Shown: in pieces, positions 10,896 to 21,802 of the stretch
How positions within the stretch are numbered: the first letter of the stretch is position 1
Layout of the letters: the number at the start of each line of letters is the position of its first letter
Source: Cryoendolithus antarcticus
Lineage: Eukaryota > Ascomycota > Dothideomycetes > Cladosporiales > Cladosporiaceae
Direction of reading: 5' to 3'
DNA: 64,000 nt
Assembly: GCA_002077065.1 (NCBI GenBank)
Contig: NAJO01000046.1
Location: 186,001-250,000, forward strand
Translations under genes and position numbers: made by a program
Notes under the pieces: generated by a model
The model's input: only the letters and a program-made list of their open reading frames with translations
Databases searched by the model: none
Told to the model about the DNA's origin: nothing

Positions 10896-13272
10896 TCATC
10901 TCCCCGCCGGCGTCTGCAAATACCCGACCTGCCCATACACCACCGGCCTAGTCTCATGTGAGATTCTCATACTCTCCCCACTCCGCCTCAACCTCACATC
11001 GCTTCCCCTTCTTCCAGTCTCCGCCACAACGCTCGCAACGCGCTCAAGCGGCAACTCAAACGCACTGCTGACACCCTCTGTCTGTAACAGGCTAGTCAGA
11101 CTGGCGCCTGTAGGGAACAGCTTCTTGCCCTCAGCTTCTTCGGCATGCTTGGCTCGCAGGCCCAAGGCTTCGAGATCCGAGACTGCGACGCTGTAGCTTG
11201 GGTTCGCTGGGTCGCCGAGCGCGGGGGCGGAGCCGCCGGGAGGGGCGATGGGGATGCGGCGCATGGCTGCTAGGAGCTCGCACATGAAGCGGTTCCGGCG
11301 GATGGAGTGGCGGACGTTGGCGAAATTAGACTGCAGGGTATGTTAGCATCGTATCGTTGATGGAGAGGATGTGTGTCATGGGCGTGACTTACCTTGTACT
11401 TGATCGTAACTCTCAGGTCCAGCTGCTTCAAGTCGCCGAGACCGATGAGCTCGATGTCTACATCGGGGAGGTAGTCCCGCTTATTGTCTGGAGACGTGAG
11501 GAACTTCTCGAGCTCGGCTCGAAGTGCGAGAATATCGGCGTTGCTGGTGCCCGCGCAGACGCTGAAGTTGTACTGCTCGTGCATGCTCTTGCTGCGCGAG
11601 ACGTTCTCGATCCAGAGCGTGCTAGCAACGTTGTGAGGGATCTGGACGGTGGTATCGCTGCGTATACATTAGCGAGTATCATAGCAACGAGAGGTGATGT
11701 GGCTCACCTATCCACTCGTCGGAAGACGGAGTACATGAGCGAGATCCTCGTGACCACCAGGTGCTTGTCGTTGATGTTGACCCGGTCACCGACATCGTAA
11801 GGATGCTTGACGAAGATGAACATAACGCAAGATAGGAATTCTGATACCGTGCCGCCAATCGCGAAGGCTAGGCCAGTGAAGGTTGTCCAAAGCTGTGTTG
11901 TCTTCGCGGCGAAGGTCTTGCTGAAGAAAGTGGCGTAGATGAAAGCGATGGCTATGAGGACCACGAACGAGAGCAGATTATCCAGGACGCCAATGACATG
12001 GCTAATGTCGGACAGCGACTTCGCTCGGTTCTTCCTCTCTTCGCCCATGCCCATGATCAGCAGCTCCATCTCCTCAAGGCTGACATCACCATTGGCATCG
12101 CGATCGAGTTCATGGAACATGTCCTCAGCCTCCGCAGCGCGAGTCTCGCCAAGCACCTCCAGCAGATCGCTCTTCAGCAACACGTCTCGGCCTTGGCCGA
12201 CGAACGAAAGCCAAAGCCTGCGAGCTAGAGCTTTGGAAGCTTTCTCTGATTCCAGTGCCTCGAGGACTATGGCATGTGCTGAGGTGGTACTACCAATTTC
12301 CTTGCCAGTGACATCGCTCAGCATAGCGCCTACAGCTGCTGTCATCTGATCACGAGCTCTGCCCATGCCACGGAAGACCTTGGTGTCCATGCCGGCCTTT
12401 GCCATGGCTTCCCGCACCTCAGTCAGAGTATTTCCTTGGATGTCGGCATCTTCATCGAGGAATTCCCTGCAGTACTCTGGGAACAGCGCTCTCGATGCAT
12501 CATAGAGAAGGTCCAAGAGCCGGATAAGTCTCTTCGACTCCTTGATCTTGACAAAGTACTGCTTCCGGTGATAGTGCACACTGATGAGTTGCACAACAAG
12601 CTTCTCGACAAGGAAAATGGCGGCGACAATGATGCCAGCTTTCCAGACGGTGGTGAAAGTAGCCATCCACGTGTTGCTTGTGTCACTGCAAGCCGCTTGC
12701 GTGCCGAACTTGCAGATCACTGGTGTTGTAGTGTAAGCGACGATCGACCACATGAAGAGGGAGATCGGGATCTCGAGGGCAGTGAGAACCAGCGAGTATT
12801 TCCGAATGCCGGAGCTGATCAATCCACAGGTTGCTTGAAAGATGAAAGGTACTGCTTGAGCACACAGCTTGCATACCCACAGTGCAAACCATAGCGCTTC
12901 AATCCATACGAAAAGTCCGAAGAGCCGTATGCCATCGGCTGTTTTGTCCTTCCAGATCGTAGCCGTGAGTATGAGCGGTATGGCGAGCGTTATTGCAAAT
13001 GGCAGAATGTACATGGTGTAGCGTGTAAGGACATTGGCGCCGTGAATCTTCCAGAGGAAGTTCCCCACTTTTGTAAGAGCGTCCTCATCGGAGTCTGGGT
13101 CGAGCGAGCTCTTACCTTCTTTCGGCACGAGCACGCTGTTCGTCGTCTGTCTCCTTCCAAGCACTGGTCGGTCGCTGGGCGTGGAGTCCAAGGAGTTGAT
13201 CGTCACTTTGGTTGCGTTCTTGACTCCGGCCTCGAGATCGGCCAGAGGTATGGCTACGGTGTCAGACCCCAT
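10896..13272 (-). CDS. EF-hand MscS-type mechanosensitive ion channel
   Basis: Membrane channel of the Msy1/Msy2 type, which in fission yeast sits in the ER and controls calcium after osmotic shock. Exons are 13272-11708, 11657-11393 and 11330-10896, with introns of 50 and 62 nt. Total is 754 aa. Several hydrophobic segments lie in residues 75-240. A single EF-hand DRDANGDVSLEE lies near 389. Two further hydrophobic stretches lead into the MscS pore region, with FVKHPYDVGDRVNI near 485. Splicing joins VFRRVD to SDTTVQIPHN and IKYK to SNFANVRHS, both typical of the MscS beta domain. The N-terminus (about 70 aa) is polar and probably cytosolic. Confidence 0.93.
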
Positions 13273-14861
13273 CTTGTCGATGTGCCCCTCCGCGGTTGCG
13301 TGAGCACGCTTGAAATGCTATACACCGAGCCCGAGAAGTAGGAAGGCGCACACGCGTCCGTGAAAGCGTGTTCTCTCACGTCCAGACGTTTAAACTTGTT
13401 GCCTCTCCGATGCGTGTTGTCGGCTCCTCGTCCTCTTGTGGACAGGCGTATCCGTGTGTAGACCCAGTGGTAGTCGCGTTGAGAAAACGTCTACTGTCCT
13501 AGCCTGCGTGGATATTCAAGTTTGGTTCCGGAAGATGTAATAGAGAACAATTCGTTCTGGGCTCAAGCTAGAGAAAGCAGCTGAGCGCCGATGTGATGAG
13601 CGAGTGTGGACTGAGGTGGATGAGAACCGCGAACGAGAAGATGTTGTGCAGTATGTAAGCGAAGCGGGATTGGCAAGTGACTTGAAGCAGGAAGATAGAC
13701 TCGATCTCGCCGAACCTTACCGACTACCACGTGAAGGAAATATGTTTTTGCAGAGGGTTCAAGCATTGGAATAGATGTTCGAGGTGTCACGCTTCAGAGT
13801 GCAAGACGCATTGACACGCTGGCCAGGCTGAAACAGCGCCAATGAATCCTGACAAACGCCCCTTTTGGGTGCAGACCCAAATCTTTGGCCCGTCTGGACG
13901 TGCACGTACAGCCTGTCATCTCCAAGCGATTCGCAGATAGGCGAGGGATCAACAGCTCTCGACTGGCCAAGACATTCGTCGGTGCCGGACACCTTCGCCG
14001 GCAGAGATGTTGTGGTTGGGGCGTGCGTAGACGTGAGGTTGAGTTTGTGCTACCCAATCACCGTTGACTCTTGCAAATCTAGATCAGCCTTCCCCGTTTG
14101 AGCTGCCTCGGTCAGCCTTTCTTGGCCTCTCGTGGCGCAAAGCTTCCGCTTTGGTCAAGACATCTTGTGGGCGCCCCGTTTTGGTGGCTTGCTGAGCAGT
14201 ACGCTTCGAGAGCAGCCACACTTCGCATCTGACCTCTCATGGCGATTGTATCTACCGCGCCGCGGAATGCACGACGTGATGGCTCGCAGAGTCTCTCGAT
14301 GGAACACCAAGACACTAGCAGAGCGTAACGAGGCGACAAACCCAAGCTGTAGCCAGGCCAGTGCTGTACCGTTTGGTGCCATGCTCTTGTTCCACAGGGT
14401 TCAAGCCAGAGATCAGAAGGCTTAAGCACGGTCGTCATGCCACATGGCAGCCAACAGAAGGCGTCTCCTGGAGTGGCGCCTCTCAGATCTTGCTCTACGG
14501 TCTTCTTGAAGTTTATTGCCGCTCGGCGACCTGGACTGCATCGCATTGCCTGATAGTTGTAACGGCTAGTGGATACGGAGCGAGGGTATAGTACTTGGCA
14601 AGAAAGATTGGACCACATCGCTTATCTCTTCTGGTTGACAGCGCCGGCCAGAACGCCACTGTCTCACACACCATTGGGCGTTTCGGGGCCACGAGGTCTT
14701 CCCGCGGCAGGTAGGTCTTTGCTCTCTTATTCTCGCCCGATCTGCACCGTTCCCGTCTTGTTGTGTTGACCTGGCATATATGTCCTTTGCCCGAGTCACC
14801 CAAGATGCCTTCCTCATGAGACTTTCCATCCTCTCCGGTCGTTAGGTTACCGAACGTCAAG
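13273..14861. promoter_or_regulatory. Divergent intergenic, MscS channel / DUF3176 gene
   Basis: About 1.6 kb holding two divergent promoters. Open frames on the minus strand at 14112-14618 and 14513-15193 look like chance frames; the latter is antisense to the first exon of the next gene. No small gene could be assembled. Confidence 0.4.
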
Positions 14862-17195
14862 ATGGATCCCATAGCACGAGAAACCGCCGAGCAGCATGAG
14901 ATCGACCTTGAGAAGAAGACATTTACGACGAACGTGCGACCGGTCTCCTCATCTGACGATAAAGACTCCCGTGAGGCGAATGCAGATGCAGCGTGGGCAC
15001 CAGGTTTCTGGATCCGATTTCCATGGGTTGGTTTCGGCGCACTCCTTCTAATACTGGTGTGCTCAATGGGATCGGTCTTGACACTCATGCTCAGCAGAGA
15101 CAGATCAGAGACAAGATGGGTGAAGAAGTTGCCACCGAACGTCATACTCAATGGCCTTAACAATGTGCAGAACCTATGTTTTGGCTTAGCCATCGGTACG
15201 TGACCTCAACTCACGCTTCTCTACGCCGCGCTGACAAAGAGACAGGGAATGGCATCGCGATCGCGTGGTGGCGAAAGACGCTGCGAGGTGCCACCATTCA
15301 CGAGCTCCATCGCTCATGGGCGTTCAGCACCAGTCTCAAGGACATTGCGTTCGCTGCCAAGTACTTCAACATCATTGCATTGGCTGCGCTCACCGCGAAA
15401 TTGACCATGATCGACGGCATGCTCATGCAGAAGGCTACCACCACATGTAAGCGTGATTCAGCACATCATCAGTACTTGTAGCTTCACTGACACTTCACAC
15501 CGTAGACAGTAACGTCGATCTCCCCATGACATCCAACGTCTCGATGTTCGCGAATGAAACTTTTCCATCAACCGGAGTTATCAGCTCGCGTACAAGTCGT
15601 AGTGGCTCGCTTCTGCCATGGTTCATGACAGATCTTGTCATGTGGTCTCAGAGTGGTGGTCTGCTACCATCGACTTTTCAAGGCTGCGAAGGTCGCTGCT
15701 TTTTCAAAGTCCCCGCTGTGGGATTCGCTCTCGACTGCGAAGAGCCTGTGACTGAGCAGACGGACCTTGGCTTGATCACGATGGCGGCCTCTGGTGAAAT
15801 CTCTCAGGTCAATCAAGGATCACTGAACGTCACCGACGCAGAAATGGCGCTGATATTGGCCAACTACACCCAAACACTCTTTTCGATTAGATTCGACACA
15901 AACTCGACCTCTGTGCCTGGCCCGGACCCTGACTCTAACTCTACAATGGGTCAGTACTTGACCATGGACGTGATCTACAGCGCCGCGAATGATGCCGTTT
16001 CGGATCAAAGCCGCTGTTCTGGCAAGCGGGTGAAGCAACACTGCGAGTTGCGCCCTGCAATCATCAATTACCCAGTGATGGTGCAGAGCTACAGCGGACT
16101 ACATGCCATCGAAGGGTTGACCGTTGGCGACACGCAAGAATCGCTCCTTGCCGATGCGACCAATGGCGGCAATGTGTACCCTCTTTACAGTATCGAGCTG
16201 AGCCAGCAGGCCGGCTACGACATTATAGAGCGCGTCAATGTTACTACCCTAGGTAGCTACGAGCAAGGTGGCGATCAGACTAGACTGGGCGGCGTACTGC
16301 AAGGCCTGCAAGAGTACCTTGGCGCTTCCGCTGATATGACCTACGAGGGCGCTACTGGATTCGCTGTCAACCAGACCGGTGTTGCTCAGCAATTCCTGCT
16401 CAATACCGAGCCACTGACCTCCCAACAATGCGGCTATCGATATACCGATTCGATATCACCCGGGGATCAGTCGATGATGCGATCCGTGGTGCAGCAGATC
16501 AATGAGATCATGTTCACCCTCGCAAGCGATCTCAGCCAATACGATCCAAACAACCAACTCGATGCTGTCACTAATCACACGGCGATCGTGTACAGGGACT
16601 CGATCCACTACAGCACAAATATCTAGTAAGTCACCCATCCACCTCTTCGTTATGCACATCGAGTAGTAGACTAGCTCTTCTACCAAGAACCTCTTAGTGG
16701 CCGCAAGGCTACCGCTGCATCGGTGAGAGTACCAATTGCCGGAGTTTCCTTAGCTGGCAAATTTCTCTCCCCGATGTAGTGGCAAGGCACCTGCTGCCGT
16801 GGCAGCGCTGACAGACGCATTGTCGTCGCTGTGCGAACTTGGTGATACTCGACGCTTCAAAAGCAGAAGTACTGACCTTTTCCCCCAGCTACATGATCGG
16901 CGCGGTGATCAGCACCTTCATTTGCGTTCTCTGCGTGCTTCCCTCTTACTGGGGCTTCTGGCAGCTGGGCCGCAAGGTCGCTCTATCGCCGTTCGAGATC
17001 GCGGCCGCTTTTCGATCGCCCATGGTCAATCACCCCGGTACCATCGACGACATCTTGAAGCACAGGGGTCATCAGCCTGTGCAGTATGGCAACATTGTTA
17101 GTGGAGATGCGAGCGGTAGACTTGGTGTGGCAGAGCCAGAGTACGTTGAGCGAGCGCATCCGAAGTTGTTCGGGAGCAGGAAGGGCAATGCGTAA
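14862..17195 (+). CDS. DUF3176 family membrane protein
   Basis: Fungal integral membrane protein family of unknown function. Exons are 14862-15195, 15246-15446, 15506-16625 and 16889-17195, giving 653 aa. The first three join cleanly (GLAIG to NGIAIAWW; ATTT to YSNVDLP). The last intron is 263 nt, far longer than its neighbours. It is needed because the frame stops right after the donor, and it restores IYYMIGAVISTF leading into the closing membrane span. N-terminal transmembrane segments (about 47-68 and 105-120) flank a large, probably extracytoplasmic middle with several N-x-S/T sites. After the last span comes the family signature GFWQLGRKVALSPFEIAAAF. No partner or reaction is known. Confidence 0.88.
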
Positions 17196-17219
17196 TGATG
17201 AAGTACGAAGACATAAGAC

Positions 17220-17965
17220 TTATATCGGAATGTCTTTTACGAGATATATCACTGGTCCTTCTCCACCAGTCCGTCCTGTCTCACCACTAACTCCACCATC
17301 AAGTACTTCGGGATACCGGCTGAAGCCCAACTTCGTATAGAATTTCAGCGCTCCCAGACCAACAGCCTCCATGCCCAAGTGCACGCCCTTGCAGCCCTCG
17401 GCTCGCAGAGCTTCCATCAACGTGTCGATCAACTTGCGTCCCCAGCCTCGACCTTGATGCGAAGGCAAAATGTCGATATGTAGATGCCCTGGCCATTTGT
17501 CTACTAGACCAGGGTAAGAGAAGTTCAATGCCCTCTCTGGGTCCCCATGGAGAAGCTGCAGAAGTTGAGTCGGCTTATCATCGACCGCCTTGGAACCATT
17601 GACATCCGGTTGTGGCAGCAGCTTGCGGTCCAGCGAAGGCACATACTTCTCCGTCCAGTCTTGGGCGAATTGCCTAGTATTGGGAGTACTGAGGATGTAG
17701 CCTACAGCTCCGTCGCCGTTTCCAGGGTCGAGCACGAAGCAGGTGGATCGAGAGAGTAGCGGGTAGGGATGGCACCTGTGAATTGTCAGTGATAGGGACA
17801 TACGTACCACGGATCGACAATTGATTACCAGAGGTACGACGAGATCGTCCAAGAGGGCTCGGTCTTTAGACTCTCGCCACAGGTCACTCGGAAAATGTGG
17901 TCAAGGGCAGGGCGGTCGCGGGGAAGTGAGACTGGGCGGATGAATGCAGTCGAATCATGCGCCAT
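17220..17965 (-). CDS. GNAT-family N-acetyltransferase
   Basis: Predicted acetyl-CoA-dependent acyltransferase of 230 aa; substrate unknown. The gene starts at the ATG at 17965 and has exons 17965-17829 and 17775-17220, with a 52-nt intron. Splicing joins SYLW to CHPYPLLSRS, giving the fold's first half (FIRPVSLPRDRPALDHIFRV). The acetyl-CoA motif is HIDILPSHQGRGWGRKL, followed by GALKFYTKLGF, the usual helix and strand after motif A. Ignoring the intron gives a false 210-aa start. The 3' end lies 24 bp from the convergent DUF3176 gene, so the two 3' UTRs must overlap. Confidence 0.9.
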
Positions 17966-18349
17966 TGTCGGAATGACTTTGGTCTGGATAATCTACAGAT
18001 ATTGCTCGCTGGCATGTGCGCAGACAGTTGGGTATGAGCGCGACACTATATGCAATATCGTTCAGTGAGCCACATGCATTCACCAGGTCTCAGTCGCTTC
18101 CACGGCCCAAACTTAGAGGTACAGCATTCGGCGAGTTCTCTTTTGCTAGTGACAAGACCTTGAGCTTATTTATTGGAGGAAATGATTGATTTCTCACGGT
18201 CACGATGGTGTGTAGATAAGTATGATAAGCGCGTTCCAATGTGCAAGTCGTGAACCCAGTTTGCGAGAAGCCAAACCGATGCTGCCAAGCAAACCCATGC
18301 CATCTACCTAGTTCTTGACCTCGCTGACCAAAGTGCATGTACATATGGC
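17966..18349. promoter_or_regulatory. Divergent intergenic, GNAT / GH18-UBA
   Basis: About 380 bp between two start codons on opposite strands, so a shared promoter region is likely. No specific element was identified. Confidence 0.4.
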
Positions 18350-19453
18350 ATGAACCGACCGAACCCCCCTTTGCTGCCCATCGGCCAAGGACCGCGGGTG
18401 ATAGTCTACCATCAGACTCACCACAAGCCCGATGGCGGTCCCCCGGTGTCTCTCCTCCCGCTTGTGACGGAGAACACGGGTATCACACATGTGATCGTAG
18501 CAGCTATACACCTCAACGATCCACCGGGGAACATCACGCTCAATGACGATGATCCCGAGACGCAGAAAGACAAGTATGCCACGTTGTTTGGGGAGATGGC
18601 ATGGCTGCAGCAGGCTTTTGGGGTGAAAGTCATGGCTATGCTTGGAGGTGCTGCGAAGGGTTCATATCAACGTCTGGACGGAGATGATGTCGCGCGATTC
18701 GAGGCATACTATACTCCCTTGCGAGATCTTCTACGGAAGCACCTCTTCGATGGGCTTGACTTGGATGTTGAGGAGGAGACTTCTCTACCAGGTATCACCA
18801 GATTGATCGATCGTCTGAGGTTAGACTTTGGGCCAAGTTTCATCATCACGCTCGCGCCTGTCGCGAACGCTCTCTTGCCTAATCAGCCGCATTTGTCTGG
18901 GTTCAACTACCAATTGCTTGAGCAGATACGTGGTCACGAGATCGCATGGTACAATGCCCAGTTCTATTGTGGATGGGGAGACGCCTCAAGTACAGCATGG
19001 TACGATGCCATAGTCGGCCTTGGATGGCCGGCTAATAAAGTGGTCATAGGCTTGATCACCAATTTTGCAAACGGAGCTGGACATGTGGCATGGCCACAGC
19101 TCGAGCAGGTCCTTCGGACTCTTCGACAACGCTACCCTACATTCGGTGGTGTGATGGGATGGGAGTACTTCAATGCACTTCCAGGTGGTGTGGATAGACC
19201 TTGGGAGTGGGTGGCAAACATGGGCCGTGTACTGAGGACGCCACTACCTCCTGCCCCATTCCAGCCTCAGATACCGATCCGACCATATGGGCAACCTGCT
19301 ACGCAGCCCTTGCCACCTGCTCCCCATGCATTTCCCGCAGAGAGTGTCAAGACCCTACAAGACCTCGGCTTCAGCCATCAGCAGGCAATTGCTGCACTGA
19401 ACATGACCAGTGGCAACGTCGAGTATGCTGCTGGTCTCCTGTTCCAGGACTGA
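18350..19453 (+). CDS. GH18 glycosidase (chitinase-like) with C-terminal UBA domain
   Basis: Single exon, 367 aa. Glycoside hydrolase 18 enzymes cleave chitin or the GlcNAc-GlcNAc core of N-glycans. The catalytic motif DGLDLDVEEE is complete, with the acid Glu at about 141 and Asp at 139. Later strands VMAMLGGAA, FIITLAPVAN, IAWYNAQFY and GVMGWEYFN match the barrel. A proline-rich linker (about 285-325) leads to a UBA-like ubiquitin-binding motif at about 328-367 (VKTLQDLGFSHQQAIAALN, then an N-V-E-Y-A-A-G-L-L end). No signal peptide is visible, so the protein is probably intracellular. A role on misfolded or deglycosylated glycoproteins is possible but is inference. Confidence 0.88.
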   Translation: MNRPNPPLLPIGQGPRVIVYHQTHHKPDGGPPVSLLPLVTENTGITHVIVAAIHLNDPPGNITLNDDDPETQKDKYATLFGEMAWLQQAFGVKVMAMLGGAAKGSYQRLDGDDVARFEAYYTPLRDLLRKHLFDGLDLDVEEETSLPGITRLIDRLRLDFGPSFIITLAPVANALLPNQPHLSGFNYQLLEQIRGHEIAWYNAQFYCGWGDASSTAWYDAIVGLGWPANKVVIGLITNFANGAGHVAWPQLEQVLRTLRQRYPTFGGVMGWEYFNALPGGVDRPWEWVANMGRVLRTPLPPAPFQPQIPIRPYGQPATQPLPPAPHAFPAESVKTLQDLGFSHQQAIAALNMTSGNVEYAAGLLFQD

Positions 19454-19479
19454 TGCCGCCGTTCAACATTGGACACATA

Positions 19480-19867
19480 TCACTGCCCTAGCAAGAGCCA
19501 GTACCACTCCCCGTCGATCAGCTTGACTTTTCCCTGGATGTCGAACTGCACAGGATCAGCATCAGCACAAGAACAGATCATTAAAGAGCATGTTTGAACC
19601 TGCGGGTTAGCCACAAGCGCCTCTCCAAGCTTCCTCAGCTCGTTGTCTCTCGCCTCGACTTCGCCCTCGATGAACGTGATCCGTTCGTCCACGGCATCGA
19701 GATCCGAATGACTGCTTCTCACGCTCATTGCGCTCTTGGACTAGCTTGTCAATTTGCTCCTCGAGGCGCTCGATGCGCTTGCGTTAGGCCGCGTTCTGCC
19801 TGCAGAGGGCTACGTCCGCAGGACTGACGGTGAAGGCGTAGCGGCTGTTGATGCGAAGCTGAGGCAT
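19480..19867 (-). pseudogene. Small coiled-coil locus, broken or unresolved exon structure
   Basis: On the minus strand an ATG at 19867 opens MPQLRINSRYAFTVS and meets a TAA at 19784-19786. The same frame then reads a heptad-rich RIERLEEQIDKLVQERNERE. Another frame (+1) continues the theme with DLDAVDERITFIEGEVEARD, and after a possible intron (GTTCAA..TGCAG, 19534-19583) ends in KLIDGEWYWLLLGQ. The pieces look like one small protein of about 100-115 aa interrupted by a stop and a frameshift. An intron starting GTCAGT near 19828 could remove the stop, but no intron I found fixes the frame change cleanly. It is either a decayed gene or a multi-intron gene that I could not resolve. No family was recognised. 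Confidence 0.4.
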
Positions 19868-19972
19868 GGTGTGTGGATGCGTGGTAGTGGTCAAGATGTT
19901 GTGTGGGCACGAAGGTCACGAAGTGAGAAACGTAGTTACAGTCGTGATGACTGTGATGATTAATTCTATGAA

Positions 19973-21802
19973 TCAAAAATTGAAGTCCTCAAACACAAGC
20001 TTCCTTTCTGGCAACCACTCCATCAGTTGCTTCCGCATGGGCACAGCGGTGCACAGATATATGGTTTCCACATCAGTTAGCTCGACGTCACTTCGTTGCA
20101 GCCGTCGACGCTCAATCTGGACTCCAGCCTTCTCGAAATCTGAAAACAGGGTTTCCTCACTCGTGGTGGCCTCACTGGACACATTCGTCACGAATAGCCT
20201 AAGCCGTGAAGCGATCTCAGCACCTTTATTGAGCACGTCTTGCACCAATCCGAGGTCTTCCTTGCGAATGGTCCAGATCACACTTAGATCCTCTATACTG
20301 TCCAGCGAAGAAAGTAGTGGCGTGATGCCAATCCCGGCAGCAATGAAGGCTGCTCTCCCTGCAGCAGTGCTTATCTCGAAGTCGCCGCCGAAACCTTTAA
20401 TCCCGACCTCGAACGGCACGCGATCGCCATTCTCGGTACCTACGTGCTTGAAAAGCTCTTCTGTAACTCTGCCTATCTTGCGGACGGTGACTTCGAACTC
20501 ATCGTCTTTCAATCGCTGACTTGGCCGAGGCGGGTCGCCAGGTGGAGAGGACACTGTGAAGGTCCGCACGTAGTCATCGTTGATCGACAATGGATCATCG
20601 TCTCTCATGTGACTGTATCCGATATCTAGCCGACTGGAGAAGTCAAATGTCACGTATTGGCCTGCTTTGTGTCGTGCGGCGTTCGAGAGGGCAAACTTGA
20701 ACCGCGAGATTGTGGGTGTCAGCTTCGTCTGCTCTAAAAGCGTAGCTTGCGAAAGCTGGAAGGCTTGTGGGACGGTGCTCTGCTTCTCAGAGCTAAGATA
20801 TCGCACAGGTGGATTGTATGGAGATGCTTCACCACGCTTTCCTCGGAACGTCAATGCCTCCGAGACGAAGCGAGCAGCTGCGACTCTGAATTGAATGGCG
20901 AGGTTAGATCGTGGTAGAACTTTCGCCGCATCAGCACCCACCAGAATCTCGGTGCTCCCTGTCAGGTAAAGCATGCTCCCGGTGTCGAAGTCAGGGACAC
21001 AGATGCCAGCTACAGGATTGACTTTGAGATTGCCGAGTGTCTGATATAGCCTGTTGCCGGAGAACTCTGGCCAGACGAGCACCGCACCGCTGGCTTCGTT
21101 CGATGACACTCGCACGAATCCCCTTGGTCCACCTCGATGGTTCGTGTCCATATCCTTGTAGTTCTGTGCCGAAGACACGAAGAACAGATCTGCTTTGGCG
21201 ATCAGATCGATGCCTTCCTGACTAAGCTGCGGAGCATCCGAGACGAGCACAGGCTTCGTACCAGCGGGTGTGATTACTTTCTTGTTGAAATACTTCGGGC
21301 AATTACCAAGCGACTGATCGATCTTCAGAACCAGCTGGATTTCCACAACATGCTCGTGGGCTTCGGTGGCTTCGTCTTCGCGCACCATCAATGCTCCAGC
21401 GATCATGTGGCCGAAGAGCTTGACACGCTTGCGAGTTTGAAGATCCATAGTGACACCGCTGACCATCCTTCCCTGGCCTTCCTCGCGAACGATCGTGCCA
21501 GTCGCTTCCTTCCCCATGAGCTCCTCGACGACCGGATCGTGCCGGCCTGCTACAGCGGTCTTGATACCGATGACGTTGCCTCCAAGTGACTGAGCAAGCC
21601 CTTTCTGACCACCCCAGAGCGTTGTCCATGGTCGTCCTTGCTTGTCGAGCGTACCGATGGCAATGAGCGGTGCGATTTGTAAGTGATTCGCGAGCTGGGG
21701 CGACACAGCCGGGAACGAAGGATTGTCGACGACTGGGGCGTGCATCGCTTTCATCATTGCCACCTCGCCCTCGTGCATCGGTAGATCTTGGTAGAAGGCC
21801 AT
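19973..21802 (-). CDS. PNPOx-like FMN-binding / FNR-like oxidoreductase fusion
   Basis: Single exon, 609 aa. The N-terminal half (about 1-330) is a pyridoxamine-5'-phosphate-oxidase-like split barrel, with APLIAIGTLDKQGRPWTTLW and two further barrel strands (DLFFVSS, LGNLKVNPVAGICVPDF). The C-terminal half (about 350-609) is a ferredoxin-reductase-like module: the FAD motif RTFTVSSPPG, the nucleotide motif AAFIAAGIGITPLLSSL, and the terminal FEDFNF typical of such reductases. The protein should move electrons from NAD(P)H through flavin to an unknown acceptor. Ascomycetes carry homologues annotated only by domain. The start at 21802 gives a complete barrel. Confidence 0.9.
   Translation of the reverse strand: MAFYQDLPMHEGEVAMMKAMHAPVVDNPSFPAVSPQLANHLQIAPLIAIGTLDKQGRPWTTLWGGQKGLAQSLGGNVIGIKTAVAGRHDPVVEELMGKEATGTIVREEGQGRMVSGVTMDLQTRKRVKLFGHMIAGALMVREDEATEAHEHVVEIQLVLKIDQSLGNCPKYFNKKVITPAGTKPVLVSDAPQLSQEGIDLIAKADLFFVSSAQNYKDMDTNHRGGPRGFVRVSSNEASGAVLVWPEFSGNRLYQTLGNLKVNPVAGICVPDFDTGSMLYLTGSTEILVGADAAKVLPRSNLAIQFRVAAARFVSEALTFRGKRGEASPYNPPVRYLSSEKQSTVPQAFQLSQATLLEQTKLTPTISRFKFALSNAARHKAGQYVTFDFSSRLDIGYSHMRDDDPLSINDDYVRTFTVSSPPGDPPRPSQRLKDDEFEVTVRKIGRVTEELFKHVGTENGDRVPFEVGIKGFGGDFEISTAAGRAAFIAAGIGITPLLSSLDSIEDLSVIWTIRKEDLGLVQDVLNKGAEIASRLRLFVTNVSSEATTSEETLFSDFEKAGVQIERRRLQRSDVELTDVETIYLCTAVPMRKQLMEWLPERKLVFEDFNF

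Noticed and set aside
14112..14618. 168-codon minus-strand open frame
   Set aside because: No recognisable motif and it lies in a promoter region; neighbouring frames overlap a real exon in antisense.
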